This document shows positions 45,523-53,558 of a DNA stretch of 64,000 bases, piece by piece (position 1 is the first letter of the stretch; each line of letters begins with the position of its first letter). The translations under genes and the position numbers were made by a program. Origin of the DNA: Actinomycetota bacterium. GTDB lineage: Bacteria; Actinomycetota; Actinomycetes; Nanopelagicales; Nanopelagicaceae. Under the pieces are notes generated by a model that worked only from the letters and a program-made list of their open reading frames with translations, was not told where the DNA came from and did not search any database. Location of the stretch: NCBI GenBank assembly GCA_947450545.1, contig CANFVU010000003.1, positions 50,263 through 114,262 of the forward strand, read 5' to 3'.

Positions 45523-46398
45523 TTAGAGAAAGACGCCTATTACTAAGAGAAGGGAGTAGACGCTCAAATAGGTAATAGACCATTGGAAGAGTTTTCCAGC
45601 GGATTTTTCAGATTCTTTCGTATTGAGCTTGATGAGTTGTTGGCTAAAACCAAGCGCCAAGAGAATTGTCACAACCCAGATCCACCACGAAAAGTGGGCA
45701 CTCCACACAACAGCAAGAGAAGTAATAACCATTCCAATGGTGTGAAACCACATTTGGATTTGTACATTCTTGATTGAAGCTACGACGGGAAGCATTGGAA
45801 TACCCGCAGCTTCATAATCATCCTTATATTTGATAGCAAGCGCCCAGAAATGAGGCGGAGTCCAGAAAAAGATGAGAAGGAAGAAGTACCAAGCAGTCGC
45901 AGAAAGCGAATTTGTTACTGCAGCCCAACCAATGAGCACAGGCATGCATCCAGCGATTCCACCCCAGACAATATTTTGAGACGTGCGACGCTTGAGTCCA
46001 ATGGTGTAACCCACCACGTAAAAAAGAATTGCTGCGAGAGTTAAGTACGTAGCAAGTGGAGTCGTCCATACCCAGAAAATTCCAAGGGAGAGAATTGAGA
46101 TCAGCGTTGCAAAAATAGATGCCGCTTTAACTGAAACAGCGCCAGTTGTAAGTGGACGTTTTGCCGTACGTTTCATTAATCGATCAGAATCAACTTCAAT
46201 CACCATATTGAATGCATTAGCAGCGCCTGCAGCAAGAGTTCCGCCGAAGAGGGTTGCAATTGTGATTGATAAACCAGGAACGCCATCCGATGCTAAGAAA
46301 AGTGCAGGGAGCGTGGTGACAAGTAAAAGCTCGACCACGCGAAGTTTCATCAACGCCACATACGGCGAGATAAAAGAGCGCTTCACATCATTGGCCAC
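45523..46398 (-). CDS. ctaB: Protoheme IX farnesyltransferase (heme O synthase)
   Basis: CtaB adds a farnesyl group to heme b to make heme O for terminal oxidases. The 291-residue UbiA-family protein has about eight membrane helices. The prenyl-diphosphate motif is NMVIEVDSDRLMKRTAKRPL, and FFWTPPHFWALAIKYKDDY is a signature shared by heme O synthases. The start is GTG 46398 with TAAGGT exactly six bases upstream. No cytochrome oxidase subunit genes are in the window. Confidence 0.95.
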   Translation of the reverse strand: MANDVKRSFISPYVALMKLRVVELLLVTTLPALFLASDGVPGLSITIATLFGGTLAAGAANAFNMVIEVDSDRLMKRTAKRPLTTGAVSVKAASIFATLISILSLGIFWVWTTPLATYLTLAAILFYVVGYTIGLKRRTSQNIVWGGIAGCMPVLIGWAAVTNSLSATAWYFFLLIFFWTPPHFWALAIKYKDDYEAAGIPMLPVVASIKNVQIQMWFHTIGMVITSLAVVWSAHFSWWIWVVTILLALGFSQQLIKLNTKESEKSAGKLFQWSITYLSVYSLLLVIGVFL

Positions 46399-46404
46399 GT
46401 GGCT

Positions 46405-46410
46405 ACCTTA
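46405..46410 (-). promoter_or_regulatory. -10 element for ctaB (leaderless spacing)
   Basis: TAAGGT on the minus strand ends six bases before the GTG start at 46398, which supports GTG as the real start. Confidence 0.5.
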
Positions 46411-46419
46411 CCTCTCTGC

Positions 46420-47586
46420 CTAGTTATTGGCGGGTTCGGCAGTTACGTCAGGAGCTGGCTCAGGGAATGTAGGCACCGGCGCAGGCTTTGCGATTGTCGC
46501 CAGCATCTTATCTATCGCCACTCGAGCGTTTTGGCGAACACTCTCTTTATTAGGAAGGTGATCTGCAATGACAGCGAAGACGTAATCATGGTCTCCAACG
46601 TTGACGTACCCTGCCAAACTAACGGTTGAATTAATCCAGCCAGTCTTTGCTTTAACTAGCGCAACTGCTGATGGAGCATCTTTAACAAAACGATGTTTCA
46701 AGGTTCCCGTCACGCCTGAAAGCGGTAAACCAGCATAAATAGTTTCCAGTGAGGGTTCTGATTTAATTTTGGTAAGCAGTTCGACAATGGTTCGAGCAGA
46801 TATTCGCGTTTCGTGCGAAAGCCCAGCTCCATCTTTTACAACAAGACCTTTAGCAGAGATATTTAATTCATTAAAAAGCTTCTCAAAACTTGATTGAATT
46901 CCGAATGAATCAGCGGGAAAGCCTTCTTCCTTTGCAGTCATCAAGGCAAGCCGTGCTGCTAGTAAATTGTCGCTCCACAATAAAGTGAATTCGATAATGG
47001 TGCTCAGAGGTGGGGAAGTAATTTTCGCTATTGTTTCTCCCAACGCACTCGTGTCCGAAATCGCGTGTGGGTAGATCTTTATCTTTCCTTTGTAAAAACG
47101 CTGGAGAGCTTGAATATCTTGATAATAAATATTCTTATATTGGAGTGAAATTGCTTTAAGGTGCGGAGAGCGGGCTAAAGCGCTATTCAAGAGAGTCGGT
47201 AAATATGCGCGCTTGTATTTCGTCGCTTCTAACTTGCTTGTCGAAAGCCAAGGATCTCCTTCACCCACGAGCACAAACTTGTTTGTTTTATCAGTCGCAC
47301 TGATTGTTGTTGTGAAAGTTTTTTCTGGACCAAATGCTTTGAGAGCTGATGTTGTGGATACGAGCTTCAGAACAGATGCTGGAGCGCGAAGAACGTCGGC
47401 ATTGTGTGAATAAACAGTTTCGTTTGTCGAAGGATCCACAATCAATATTCCCGGATTATGGAGCGCTGGTGAATGAGATGTCGTTACAAAGGAAGTAGGC
47501 ACTTCTAGCGCTTGTGCTGGGAGAGCAGAATTCAGACTCAGCAAACCTGCCATAAGCACAGCAAATCTCATCTTTGATCTCATCAC
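46420..47586 (-). CDS. dacB: D-alanyl-D-alanine carboxypeptidase / PBP4-type (peptidase S13)
   Basis: This 388-residue secreted protein is a low-molecular-weight penicillin-binding protein that trims or cleaves peptidoglycan peptides. The signal peptide ends near ALPAQA. Active-site motifs are SVLK (Ser71, Lys74), SDN at about 202 and KTG at about 313. The C-terminus is Pro- and Ala-rich. The start may be GTG 47586 or ATG 47583. It trails the DMT transporter gene by eight bases on the same strand. Confidence 0.9.
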   Translation of the reverse strand: MMRSKMRFAVLMAGLLSLNSALPAQALEVPTSFVTTSHSPALHNPGILIVDPSTNETVYSHNADVLRAPASVLKLVSTTSALKAFGPEKTFTTTISATDKTNKFVLVGEGDPWLSTSKLEATKYKRAYLPTLLNSALARSPHLKAISLQYKNIYYQDIQALQRFYKGKIKIYPHAISDTSALGETIAKITSPPLSTIIEFTLLWSDNLLAARLALMTAKEEGFPADSFGIQSSFEKLFNELNISAKGLVVKDGAGLSHETRISARTIVELLTKIKSEPSLETIYAGLPLSGVTGTLKHRFVKDAPSAVALVKAKTGWINSTVSLAGYVNVGDHDYVFAVIADHLPNKESVRQNARVAIDKMLATIAKPAPVPTFPEPAPDVTAEPANN

Positions 47587-47593
47587 GGAGCGA

Positions 47594-48481
47594 TTATGCC
47601 TTGCTCTTATGGAAGCGGCCTTGAGAAACCGCTGCGCCGAAAATTACAACCGCGGCACCGAGAGGTTGATTCCATGTTATGTGCTCGCCTTTAAAGAGCC
47701 ATCCAACAAATACCGCCACGACCGGTGTTACATAGGTGACTGTGCTTGCAATCGAGCTACCTGCAGAAGCGATGATCGCAAAATTCCAGATGTACGCAAA
47801 TCCCGTTCCAATCGCGCCGAGTGCAATCATTCCGAGAATTGGAGCGAGGCGATATTCATCTTTTGCAATTCCGTCGTAAAGATAAAGCGGAAGCAAAGTG
47901 AGAGCAGCGAGAGAGATTTGCATTGTTGCTGCAGCTTCAGGTTTTAAGCCCAGTGGAATGACGTACCTCTTAGTAAAGGGAAATGAAATTCCGTAACACG
48001 TGACTGCGCCAAGCAAGGCAATGATGCCAACAATATTGTTGGGGCCAAGACCCTTCCACACTCCAAGAACTGTGAGAACTCCAACGCCTCCAACAAGCAG
48101 ACCAAAGAGTTGGTATCGCTTGGGTTTCTCTTCTCTAAATGCAATCAATATGACGATGAGAGTTGCAAGAGGAGTTGTGGCATTAATAATGCCGGCAAGT
48201 ACGGAAGTTACTCGAACTTCTGCATATGCAAAAAGTATTCCCGGAATGATGTTGAGAGTGAGGGCAACAAACCACAGTTTGATCCAAATATGTTTCTCTT
48301 TAGGAAGAGATATTTTTCTTGCACGTGCGTAGATAAGAAGTGTTACTGCACCGAGCGCACAGCGACCGAAAGCAACCCCAAAAGGAGTAAGGAATTCAAG
48401 CCCCATTTTGATGAAAAGAAAGGAGCATCCCCACACAATTCCAAGAGCGATATAGGCGGGAAGCCAGTTTTTATTTTTCAT
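47594..48481 (-). CDS. EamA / DMT-family transporter
   Basis: The 295-residue protein from ATG 48481 has ten predicted membrane helices arranged as two EamA repeats (for example WGCSFLFIKMGLEFLTPF in the first and YIWNFAIIASAGSSIASTV in the second). Such proteins export metabolites or amino acids; the substrate cannot be told. A longer frame to 48565 would add an unrelated 28-residue stretch lying across the divergent SpoU gene. The promoter TACTGT is overlapped by the SpoU -10 on the other strand. Confidence 0.85.
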   Translation of the reverse strand: MKNKNWLPAYIALGIVWGCSFLFIKMGLEFLTPFGVAFGRCALGAVTLLIYARARKISLPKEKHIWIKLWFVALTLNIIPGILFAYAEVRVTSVLAGIINATTPLATLIVILIAFREEKPKRYQLFGLLVGGVGVLTVLGVWKGLGPNNIVGIIALLGAVTCYGISFPFTKRYVIPLGLKPEAAATMQISLAALTLLPLYLYDGIAKDEYRLAPILGMIALGAIGTGFAYIWNFAIIASAGSSIASTVTYVTPVVAVFVGWLFKGEHITWNQPLGAAVVIFGAAVSQGRFHKSKA

Positions 48482-48493
48482 GCGACTCCCAAC

Positions 48494-48499
48494 TACAGT
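48494..48499 (+). promoter_or_regulatory. -10 element for the SpoU methyltransferase gene (leaderless spacing)
   Basis: TACAGT ends six bases before ATG 48506 and overlaps the minus-strand TACTGT at 48495-48500 in a symmetric CTACAGTAG site. Confidence 0.5.
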
Positions 48500-48500
48500 A
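48495..48500 (-). promoter_or_regulatory. Putative -10 element for the DMT transporter gene
   Basis: TACTGT on the minus strand lies 13 bases before ATG 48481. It shares five positions with the divergent SpoU -10. Confidence 0.4.
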
Positions 48501-48505
48501 GCGCC

Positions 48506-49141
48506 ATGACCGAAGCAGTGATCGGACCGGGTGAGTTCTACCCCGTTGTTGGCGTAGGTCCACATCCTAAGCCATGGCCTTCCGATGAGCGTTTAGATGC
48601 TGAGCTTCTCGAAAATGGTGACCGACGTAATGTTCTCGATCATTATCGTTATTGGAAAGTCGAAGCGATTGTTGCCGATTTGGATACGAAACGTCATGAC
48701 CTTCAGATTGCAATTGAAAACTGGCAACACGATCTCAACATCGGTTCCATTGTTCGTACAGCAAATGCATTCAATGTCAGCAAAGTACATATCGTGGGTA
48801 AGCGTGACTGGAATAAGCGCGGAGCAATGGTGACCGATAGATATCTTCACGTCTTGCATCACCCAACTGTGGCTGACTTTAAAAAGTGGTGCGATGAAAA
48901 CTCTGTACCAATTGTTGGTATTGATAATTTACCTATCTCTAAAGAGTTAGAGAGCGCACAACTTCCTCAAAAATGCGTCATGTTCTTTGGACAAGAAGGT
49001 GCGGGCATGTCTGATGAAGGAGTTTCAATTTGCACAGAAGTATTAGCAATTCGCCAATATGGATCTACTCGTTCGATGAATGCATCTGCAGCTGGTGCAA
49101 TCGCCATGTATGCATGGGCGATGCAACACCTCAATAATTAA
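48506..49141 (+). CDS. SpoU-family RNA 2'-O-methyltransferase
   Basis: This 211-residue SPOUT protein methylates a ribose in tRNA or rRNA; the exact target is not clear. The SAM-knot motifs are visible: NIGSIVRTANAFNVSKVHIVG in the first, FFGQEGAGMS in the second and YGSTRSMNASAAGAIAMYAW in the third. An upstream in-frame extension to 48110 is an artefact that reads through the divergent DMT gene; ATG 48506 follows its own -10 by six bases. Its TAA stop shares the TTAA with the convergent TPR gene stop. Confidence 0.9.
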   Translation: MTEAVIGPGEFYPVVGVGPHPKPWPSDERLDAELLENGDRRNVLDHYRYWKVEAIVADLDTKRHDLQIAIENWQHDLNIGSIVRTANAFNVSKVHIVGKRDWNKRGAMVTDRYLHVLHHPTVADFKKWCDENSVPIVGIDNLPISKELESAQLPQKCVMFFGQEGAGMSDEGVSICTEVLAIRQYGSTRSMNASAAGAIAMYAWAMQHLNN

Positions 49142-50076
49142 TCTTCGATTACATCCGTAACTGCCTTGAGGCGGCGTTCGATTTCATCCGCTTCTTCAAC
49201 GCGATTGAGAACACGAAGCACTCCCGCAATTTTTTTCTCAATCTCGACGATAAATTCAAAATCTTTCCATTCTGAATCAGTAGCAATATCTTGAACACGT
49301 TGGAGAGTTTGGAGGCCTTCTTCCGGATTTCCGCACATTACTTGGGCTTTCCCGAGCTCAAGAAGTGAATAGGTTTCGCGACGATGATCGTGAGCTGTTA
49401 CAAAAACATCCAGTGACTTCTGGGCTGCAATGAGCGCTGCTTCTCCGTCATTGAGCTCGATATAGCAATGGGCAATTTTCTGGTCGCAACGCGCAACGTT
49501 GATGACTTCTTTCAAACTCTTAAATAGAGCTCGAGCTTCATTGAATGCTTCGAGAGCTTGAGCATGTTCGCCAAGTTCGCGATGTGCACATCCAATTAAA
49601 TGGAGATCATTTGCTGCGCCAGAATCGTTGCCATCAACCAAGTGCTCTTGAACGCAATCGCGCATGCATTCGATCGTCTTACGGAATTCTTTCGATCCAA
49701 ACCACCACTCGCCCAATGTGCATGCGAGTTCAATTGCAATCGGAGATTTAGATTCACGCAAAAGTTCAACAGCTTTGCTCATTGCAGTAGCAGCTTCGCC
49801 CATGCGCTTGAGTTGATTGAGGTTGTACCCAATTGCAGAATATGCCTGCGCTAATCCATCAGCAGCAGAACCTGGTTCAAGTTCTGTGTAAATATCGCGT
49901 GCTGTTTCAGCGAGTGCAAGTGCTTCGTCATATTGTCCGCGCGCATAAATTCGCGCACTCAATTCATAATAAGTATTTGCGCGATCAAGACCGGTGGTTT
50001 CGGGAATTCTCTCCCAGAGCATCTCTTCAGTAACAATGTCTATGGAATCTTCCGATTCCATATCGTCGTCGCTCAT
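49138..50076 (-). CDS. TPR repeat protein
   Basis: The 312-residue protein from ATG 50076 begins with an acidic tail (MSDDDMESEDS) and then contains about five to six tetratricopeptide repeats, for example ARGQYDEALALAETARDIYTEL and LGEHAQALEAFNEARALFKSL. Such proteins usually scaffold other proteins. There is no signal peptide or membrane helix. The long frame to 50241 would begin inside the divergent deacetylase gene. The leader carries a GGGGGAG ribosome-binding site. Partners are unknown. Confidence 0.8.
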   Translation of the reverse strand: MSDDDMESEDSIDIVTEEMLWERIPETTGLDRANTYYELSARIYARGQYDEALALAETARDIYTELEPGSAADGLAQAYSAIGYNLNQLKRMGEAATAMSKAVELLRESKSPIAIELACTLGEWWFGSKEFRKTIECMRDCVQEHLVDGNDSGAANDLHLIGCAHRELGEHAQALEAFNEARALFKSLKEVINVARCDQKIAHCYIELNDGEAALIAAQKSLDVFVTAHDHRRETYSLLELGKAQVMCGNPEEGLQTLQRVQDIATDSEWKDFEFIVEIEKKIAGVLRVLNRVEEADEIERRLKAVTDVIED

Positions 50077-50107
50077 GGCTCCCCCAATCAGCTTGGATAC
50101 AAGTCGC

Positions 50108-50113
50108 ACCTTA
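50108..50113 (-). promoter_or_regulatory. Putative -10 element for the TPR gene
   Basis: TAAGGT on the minus strand lies 31 bases before ATG 50076. The leader has room for the GGGGGAG ribosome-binding site. It sits beside the divergent deacetylase -10 at 50119-50124. Confidence 0.35.
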
Positions 50114-50118
50114 GCAAC

Positions 50119-50124
50119 TACAAT
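50119..50124 (+). promoter_or_regulatory. -10 element for the deacetylase-propeller operon
   Basis: TACAAT ends seven bases before ATG 50132. It supports that start, whose product begins with an RR signal. Confidence 0.45.
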
Positions 50125-50131
50125 CACTCCC

Positions 50132-50830
50132 ATGAGCGTAAATAGGCGGACATTCCTCAAGTTGGGTACAGCTTTGACCGCTGGCGCGCTCCTTGACCCT
50201 CTTTTCTCACCTCTCTCACAGGCCACATCGCCAGATATCACTCATGGCCCACGGTCATCGAAAAATATTGCCCTGACTTTTCATGGTGCAGGTTCCACGG
50301 CTTTTGCTAATTCACTACTCGATCTTTTTTCATCAACATCTACACCTGTAACCGTGTTCGCCATTGGATCGTGGCTCAAAGCCAATCCAACGATGGCCAA
50401 GAAAATTGTTGATGGTGGTCACGACATCGGTAATCACACGATGAACCATTATCAAATGAAAACGTTGAATGCGGCAAAAGTTAAAAGTGAAATTGCTGGA
50501 TGTGCTGCGGAATTAAAATCTCTCATCGGCAATCATGGAGCGTTCTTTAGACCATCGGGTACTCAATATTCGACAGCGCTCATTCGACAAACTGCTTTAA
50601 AATTTGGATATTCACAATGTATTTCTTATGACGTTGATTCGCACGATTACCAAGATGTTGGCAAATCTGCAGTGATTAGGAATGTCATGACAAACATAAA
50701 AGGAGGAAGCATTGTCAGTCTTCACTTCGGTCATAAAAATACAGTCGAAGCACTTCCTTCGCTTATCTCCGAATTGCACAACGCAGGCTATAAGCCAGTA
50801 ACAGTCACCCAACTTCTAGGAGCAAAGTAA
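50132..50830 (+). CDS. NodB-family polysaccharide deacetylase-like protein with atypical motif 1
   Basis: This 232-residue protein begins with a Tat-type signal (NRRTFLKLGTALTAGALL) and so is probably exported folded. The NodB fold is recognisable from GNHTMNHYQM (metal-binding HxxxH), FFRPSGTQYS (motif 3), SYDVDSHDY and SIVSLHFGH (motif 5). Motif 1 is LTFHGAGS instead of TFDDGP, losing the two aspartates usually needed for catalysis and metal binding. I recall actinobacterial relatives with the same change. The gene's stop abuts a propeller gene, so the two probably function together. Confidence 0.82.
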   Translation: MSVNRRTFLKLGTALTAGALLDPLFSPLSQATSPDITHGPRSSKNIALTFHGAGSTAFANSLLDLFSSTSTPVTVFAIGSWLKANPTMAKKIVDGGHDIGNHTMNHYQMKTLNAAKVKSEIAGCAAELKSLIGNHGAFFRPSGTQYSTALIRQTALKFGYSQCISYDVDSHDYQDVGKSAVIRNVMTNIKGGSIVSLHFGHKNTVEALPSLISELHNAGYKPVTVTQLLGAK

Positions 50831-51946
50831 GTGAGAAAGAGAAAGAAAATCGGACTACTCTCAATACTCTTTCTCGCCCTCTCTCCCATTTCGTATGCTG
50901 CAACACCGCTCGATGGCATGCCTCCCGTTCTCGATCAAAGCGATATCTATGCAGCTGATAGACCAAATCAGCTCAGCGATGTAGTTAAAAACTTCCCGAG
51001 CATTGCTTACGTGCCTAATCACACGTCAAATACGTTAAGCGAAATTGACATTAAAACAATGAAAGTTATTGCTACGTACAAGATGAAATTGGGGCCACAG
51101 CACGTTGTTCCATCGTGGGATCTCAAGACTTTGTGGGTAAATAACAACCAAGGCAATTACCTCACGCCAGTGAATCCTGCCAATGGAAAGCCCGGTAAAC
51201 CTGTTTACGTTCACGATCCATACAACCTTTATTTCACCCCTAACGGTAAGTACGCAATTGTGATGGCGGAATCCGATAAGCAGATGGTCTTCAGAGATCC
51301 ACACACCATGAAAATTGTTAAAAAAGTTCCAGTGAAGTGTGCCGGTCTCAATCATGCCGATTGGACTAAAGATGGAAATCACTTCGTCGCTACGTGTGAA
51401 TTTTCAGGACAATTGATTTGGGTCAACACTTCAACAATGAAAGTTGAAAAGTACGCAACTATTCCTCGCACACATTCAAAAATGCGTCCAATGCCTCAAG
51501 ATGTAAAGATTTCTCCAGATGGTTCAACTTTTTATGTGGCAGACATGATGTCGAATGGCGTATGGACCATGCCTGCTGACAAATTTGGAAAGTTTGGATT
51601 TATCCCAACCGGCCTTGAAGCTCACGGGTTATATGTGACAAGAGATTCCAAGTTCATGCTGATATCTAATCGCGGCGAAGGCAGCGTTTCACTTTTGCAA
51701 TTCAGTACTAACAAAATTGTTTCAAAGATGAAGATCCCCGGTGGTGGAAGTCCTGACATGGGTGGAATCACTGCTGATGGAAAACAATTTTGGGTAAGTG
51801 GTCGATTCAATAACGTTGTTTATGTTTTTGATTTAGAGAAGCGTAAATTCCTTAAATCAATCAAAGTGGGCAAAGAACCTCATGGTTTAGCTGTCTATCC
51901 GCAACCTGGGCGTTATTCACTTGGACACACAGGCATCTTCAGATAA
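50831..51946 (+). CDS. Secreted YncE-like beta-propeller protein
   Basis: This 371-residue protein has a signal peptide (RKRKKIGLLSILFLALSPISYAA) and then repeated short blades, with recurrent SNTLSEIDIKTMKVIATYK and FYVADMMSNGVWTM-type strands and VSGRFNNVVYVFDLEKRKFLKSIKVG near the end. This is the YVTN/YncE propeller layout. It begins with GTG directly after the deacetylase stop, so they form a two-gene operon. A catalytic residue is not evident; it may bind a ligand or partner at the cell surface. Its stop lies just before the tRNA-Ser promoter. Confidence 0.8.
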   Translation: MRKRKKIGLLSILFLALSPISYAATPLDGMPPVLDQSDIYAADRPNQLSDVVKNFPSIAYVPNHTSNTLSEIDIKTMKVIATYKMKLGPQHVVPSWDLKTLWVNNNQGNYLTPVNPANGKPGKPVYVHDPYNLYFTPNGKYAIVMAESDKQMVFRDPHTMKIVKKVPVKCAGLNHADWTKDGNHFVATCEFSGQLIWVNTSTMKVEKYATIPRTHSKMRPMPQDVKISPDGSTFYVADMMSNGVWTMPADKFGKFGFIPTGLEAHGLYVTRDSKFMLISNRGEGSVSLLQFSTNKIVSKMKIPGGGSPDMGGITADGKQFWVSGRFNNVVYVFDLEKRKFLKSIKVGKEPHGLAVYPQPGRYSLGHTGIFR

Positions 51947-51966
51947 GCAGTCCCTGCAAGTACTAT
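51938..51966 (+). promoter_or_regulatory. Promoter of the tRNA-Ser gene, with TSS at the mature 5' end
   Basis: TTCAGA, a 17-base spacer and TACTAT form a -35/-10 pair. The -10 ends six bases before G1 of the tRNA at 51973, so transcription is predicted to start at, or within a base of, the mature 5' end. Confidence 0.5.
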
Positions 51967-51972
51967 TCGACC

Positions 51973-52055
51973 GGAGGATTCGCATAGCGGCCGAGTGCGC
52001 GCGTCTCGAACACGCGTAGACGAAAGTCTCGAGGGTTCAAATCCCTCATCCTCCG
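51973..52055 (+). tRNA. tRNA-Ser (anticodon CGA)
   Basis: The 83-nt sequence folds as a class II tRNA. The acceptor stem GGAGGAT pairs with ATCCTCC at the 3' end, the anticodon stem CGCGT/ACGCG carries a seven-base loop with anticodon CGA (serine UCG codon), a long variable arm (AGAC/GTCT) follows, and the T-arm reads GAGGG-TTCAAAT-CCCTC. The discriminator base is G. The CCA end is not encoded. A -10 hexamer ends exactly six bases before G1, so the primary transcript may begin at the mature 5' end. Confidence 0.9.
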
Positions 52056-52078
52056 CTCGTTCAGTTGAGTACTGCTGC

Positions 52079-53503
52079 TTAAATCTCTACGCCGATGTAC
52101 TTCGTCTCCAAGAATTCATGGATTCCATCGAAACCACCTTCGCGACCAAGACCTGATTGCTTTACGCCACCAAATGGAGCAGCGGGATCAGAGATCACAC
52201 CTTTATTAATTGCAACCATTCCTGATTCCAAAGCTTCCGCTGCGCGAATTCCACGCTTGAGATCTTCGGTGTAGACATAACTAATGAGTCCGAACTCTGT
52301 GTCATTCGCTAAAGCGATACCTTCTTCATCTGTATCGAAGAGAACAATCGGTGCCACTGGTCCGAAGACTTCATTGCGAAGGATTTCGTTGTTCTTTTCA
52401 ACAGTGAGAACGGTTGCAGGGTAGAAAGCTCCATCGCCATCAGGGGTCTTTCCACCTGTAACGATTTTCGCGCCAGCCGCTACAGATGCATCCACGAGAG
52501 CTGCAATCTTGTTGCGCTCCTTCATGGAGACGCTGCAACCGAGTTGTGCACCATCATCAAGGCCTGGAGCCATTTTGAGCTCGCTCATAGCTTTTGCAAA
52601 CTTTGTGGTGAATTCATCGGCAACTGTACGTGCCACAAAGAAACGGTTTGCTGCAGTACATGCAGCTCCGCCGTTACGCATCTTTGCAAGCATTGCACCT
52701 TTTACAGCTTCGTCAACATTTGCATCATCGAGAACAACGAATGGTGCGTTTCCACCAAGCTCCATCGATGTGCGGATAACTAGATCAGCACACTCTTTAA
52801 TGAGGACGCGTCCAACTTCTGTCGACCCAGTGAATGAAAGATTGCGAACACGTGGATCATGTAAAACTTTTGAAAGCATTGGTCCGGTTTTAGAAGGCAA
52901 AATAAAATTAAGTACGCCTTTAGGAAGTCCGGCACGTTCCATAATGTCAACGATGTAAAGAGCAGTAAGAGGAGTTTCTCCAGCTGGCTTCAAGATCATT
53001 GTGCAACCAGCAGCAACTGCAGGGCCAATCTTGCGAGTTGCCATCGCTGCAGGGAAGTTCCACGGAGTGATGAGAAGTGATGGACCAATTGGTTGGTGAG
53101 TTACAAGAATGCGCTTGTCACCAGATGGAGATTTACGAAAATCTCCTGGAGTGCGAACAGCTTCTTCTGAAAACCAACGGAAGAATTCAGCTGCATAAAG
53201 AACTTCGCCTTTTGCATCGGTGAATACTTTTCCATTTTCGCGGCTGACAAGTTTTGCAATCTCATCAGCTTCTGCAACCATAATTTCAAAAGCTTTACGA
53301 AGAATCTCTCCACGAACTCGTGGGGCAGTTGCTGCAAAAGATTTTTGTGCAGCTGCTGCTGCATCTACAGCGGCTTGGCATTGTGCATCGCCAGCTGTCT
53401 GAACTTCAGCAATAACAGTGCCTGTTGATGGGTCGTAAACCGGAAGGGAACCATCTCCCTTAACCCACTCGCCATTGATATAAAGGTCAGTTCTAAGATT
53501 CAT
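52079..53503 (-). CDS. Aldehyde dehydrogenase (succinate-semialdehyde dehydrogenase-like)
   Basis: This 474-residue enzyme oxidises an aldehyde with NAD(P). Motifs in order include TPWNFPAAMATRK, FTGSTEVGRVL for cofactor binding, the catalytic Glu in SMELGGNAPF at about 248, and the catalytic Cys at about 282 in GGAACTAANRFF. The sequence falls in the GabD-like branch, but the substrate is not proven. ATG 53503 is preceded by TATGAT six bases upstream; the longer frame to 53566 runs into the divergent APC gene. It is convergent with the tRNA gene. Confidence 0.9.
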   Translation of the reverse strand: MNLRTDLYINGEWVKGDGSLPVYDPSTGTVIAEVQTAGDAQCQAAVDAAAAAQKSFAATAPRVRGEILRKAFEIMVAEADEIAKLVSRENGKVFTDAKGEVLYAAEFFRWFSEEAVRTPGDFRKSPSGDKRILVTHQPIGPSLLITPWNFPAAMATRKIGPAVAAGCTMILKPAGETPLTALYIVDIMERAGLPKGVLNFILPSKTGPMLSKVLHDPRVRNLSFTGSTEVGRVLIKECADLVIRTSMELGGNAPFVVLDDANVDEAVKGAMLAKMRNGGAACTAANRFFVARTVADEFTTKFAKAMSELKMAPGLDDGAQLGCSVSMKERNKIAALVDASVAAGAKIVTGGKTPDGDGAFYPATVLTVEKNNEILRNEVFGPVAPIVLFDTDEEGIALANDTEFGLISYVYTEDLKRGIRAAEALESGMVAINKGVISDPAAPFGGVKQSGLGREGGFDGIHEFLETKYIGVEI

Positions 53504-53509
53504 TGTTAA

Positions 53510-53515
53510 ATCATA
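53510..53515 (-). promoter_or_regulatory. -10 element for the aldehyde dehydrogenase gene (leaderless spacing)
   Basis: TATGAT on the minus strand ends six bases before ATG 53503. Confidence 0.5.
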
Positions 53516-53546
53516 CGCGTGGTATCTAAAACCGCTATGAGGCAAG

Positions 53547-53552
53547 TAACAT
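53547..53552 (+). promoter_or_regulatory. -10 element for the APC permease gene (leaderless spacing)
   Basis: TAACAT ends six bases before GTG 53559. It supports GTG rather than the upstream TTG 53553 or the internal ATG 53595. Confidence 0.45.
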
Positions 53553-53558
53553 TTGCAT

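Noticed and set aside
48110..48505. A 132-codon in-frame extension at the 5' side of the SpoU methyltransferase gene.
   Set aside because: It runs antisense across the real DMT transporter gene, has no SpoU homology, and the -10 six bases before ATG 48506 marks the true start.
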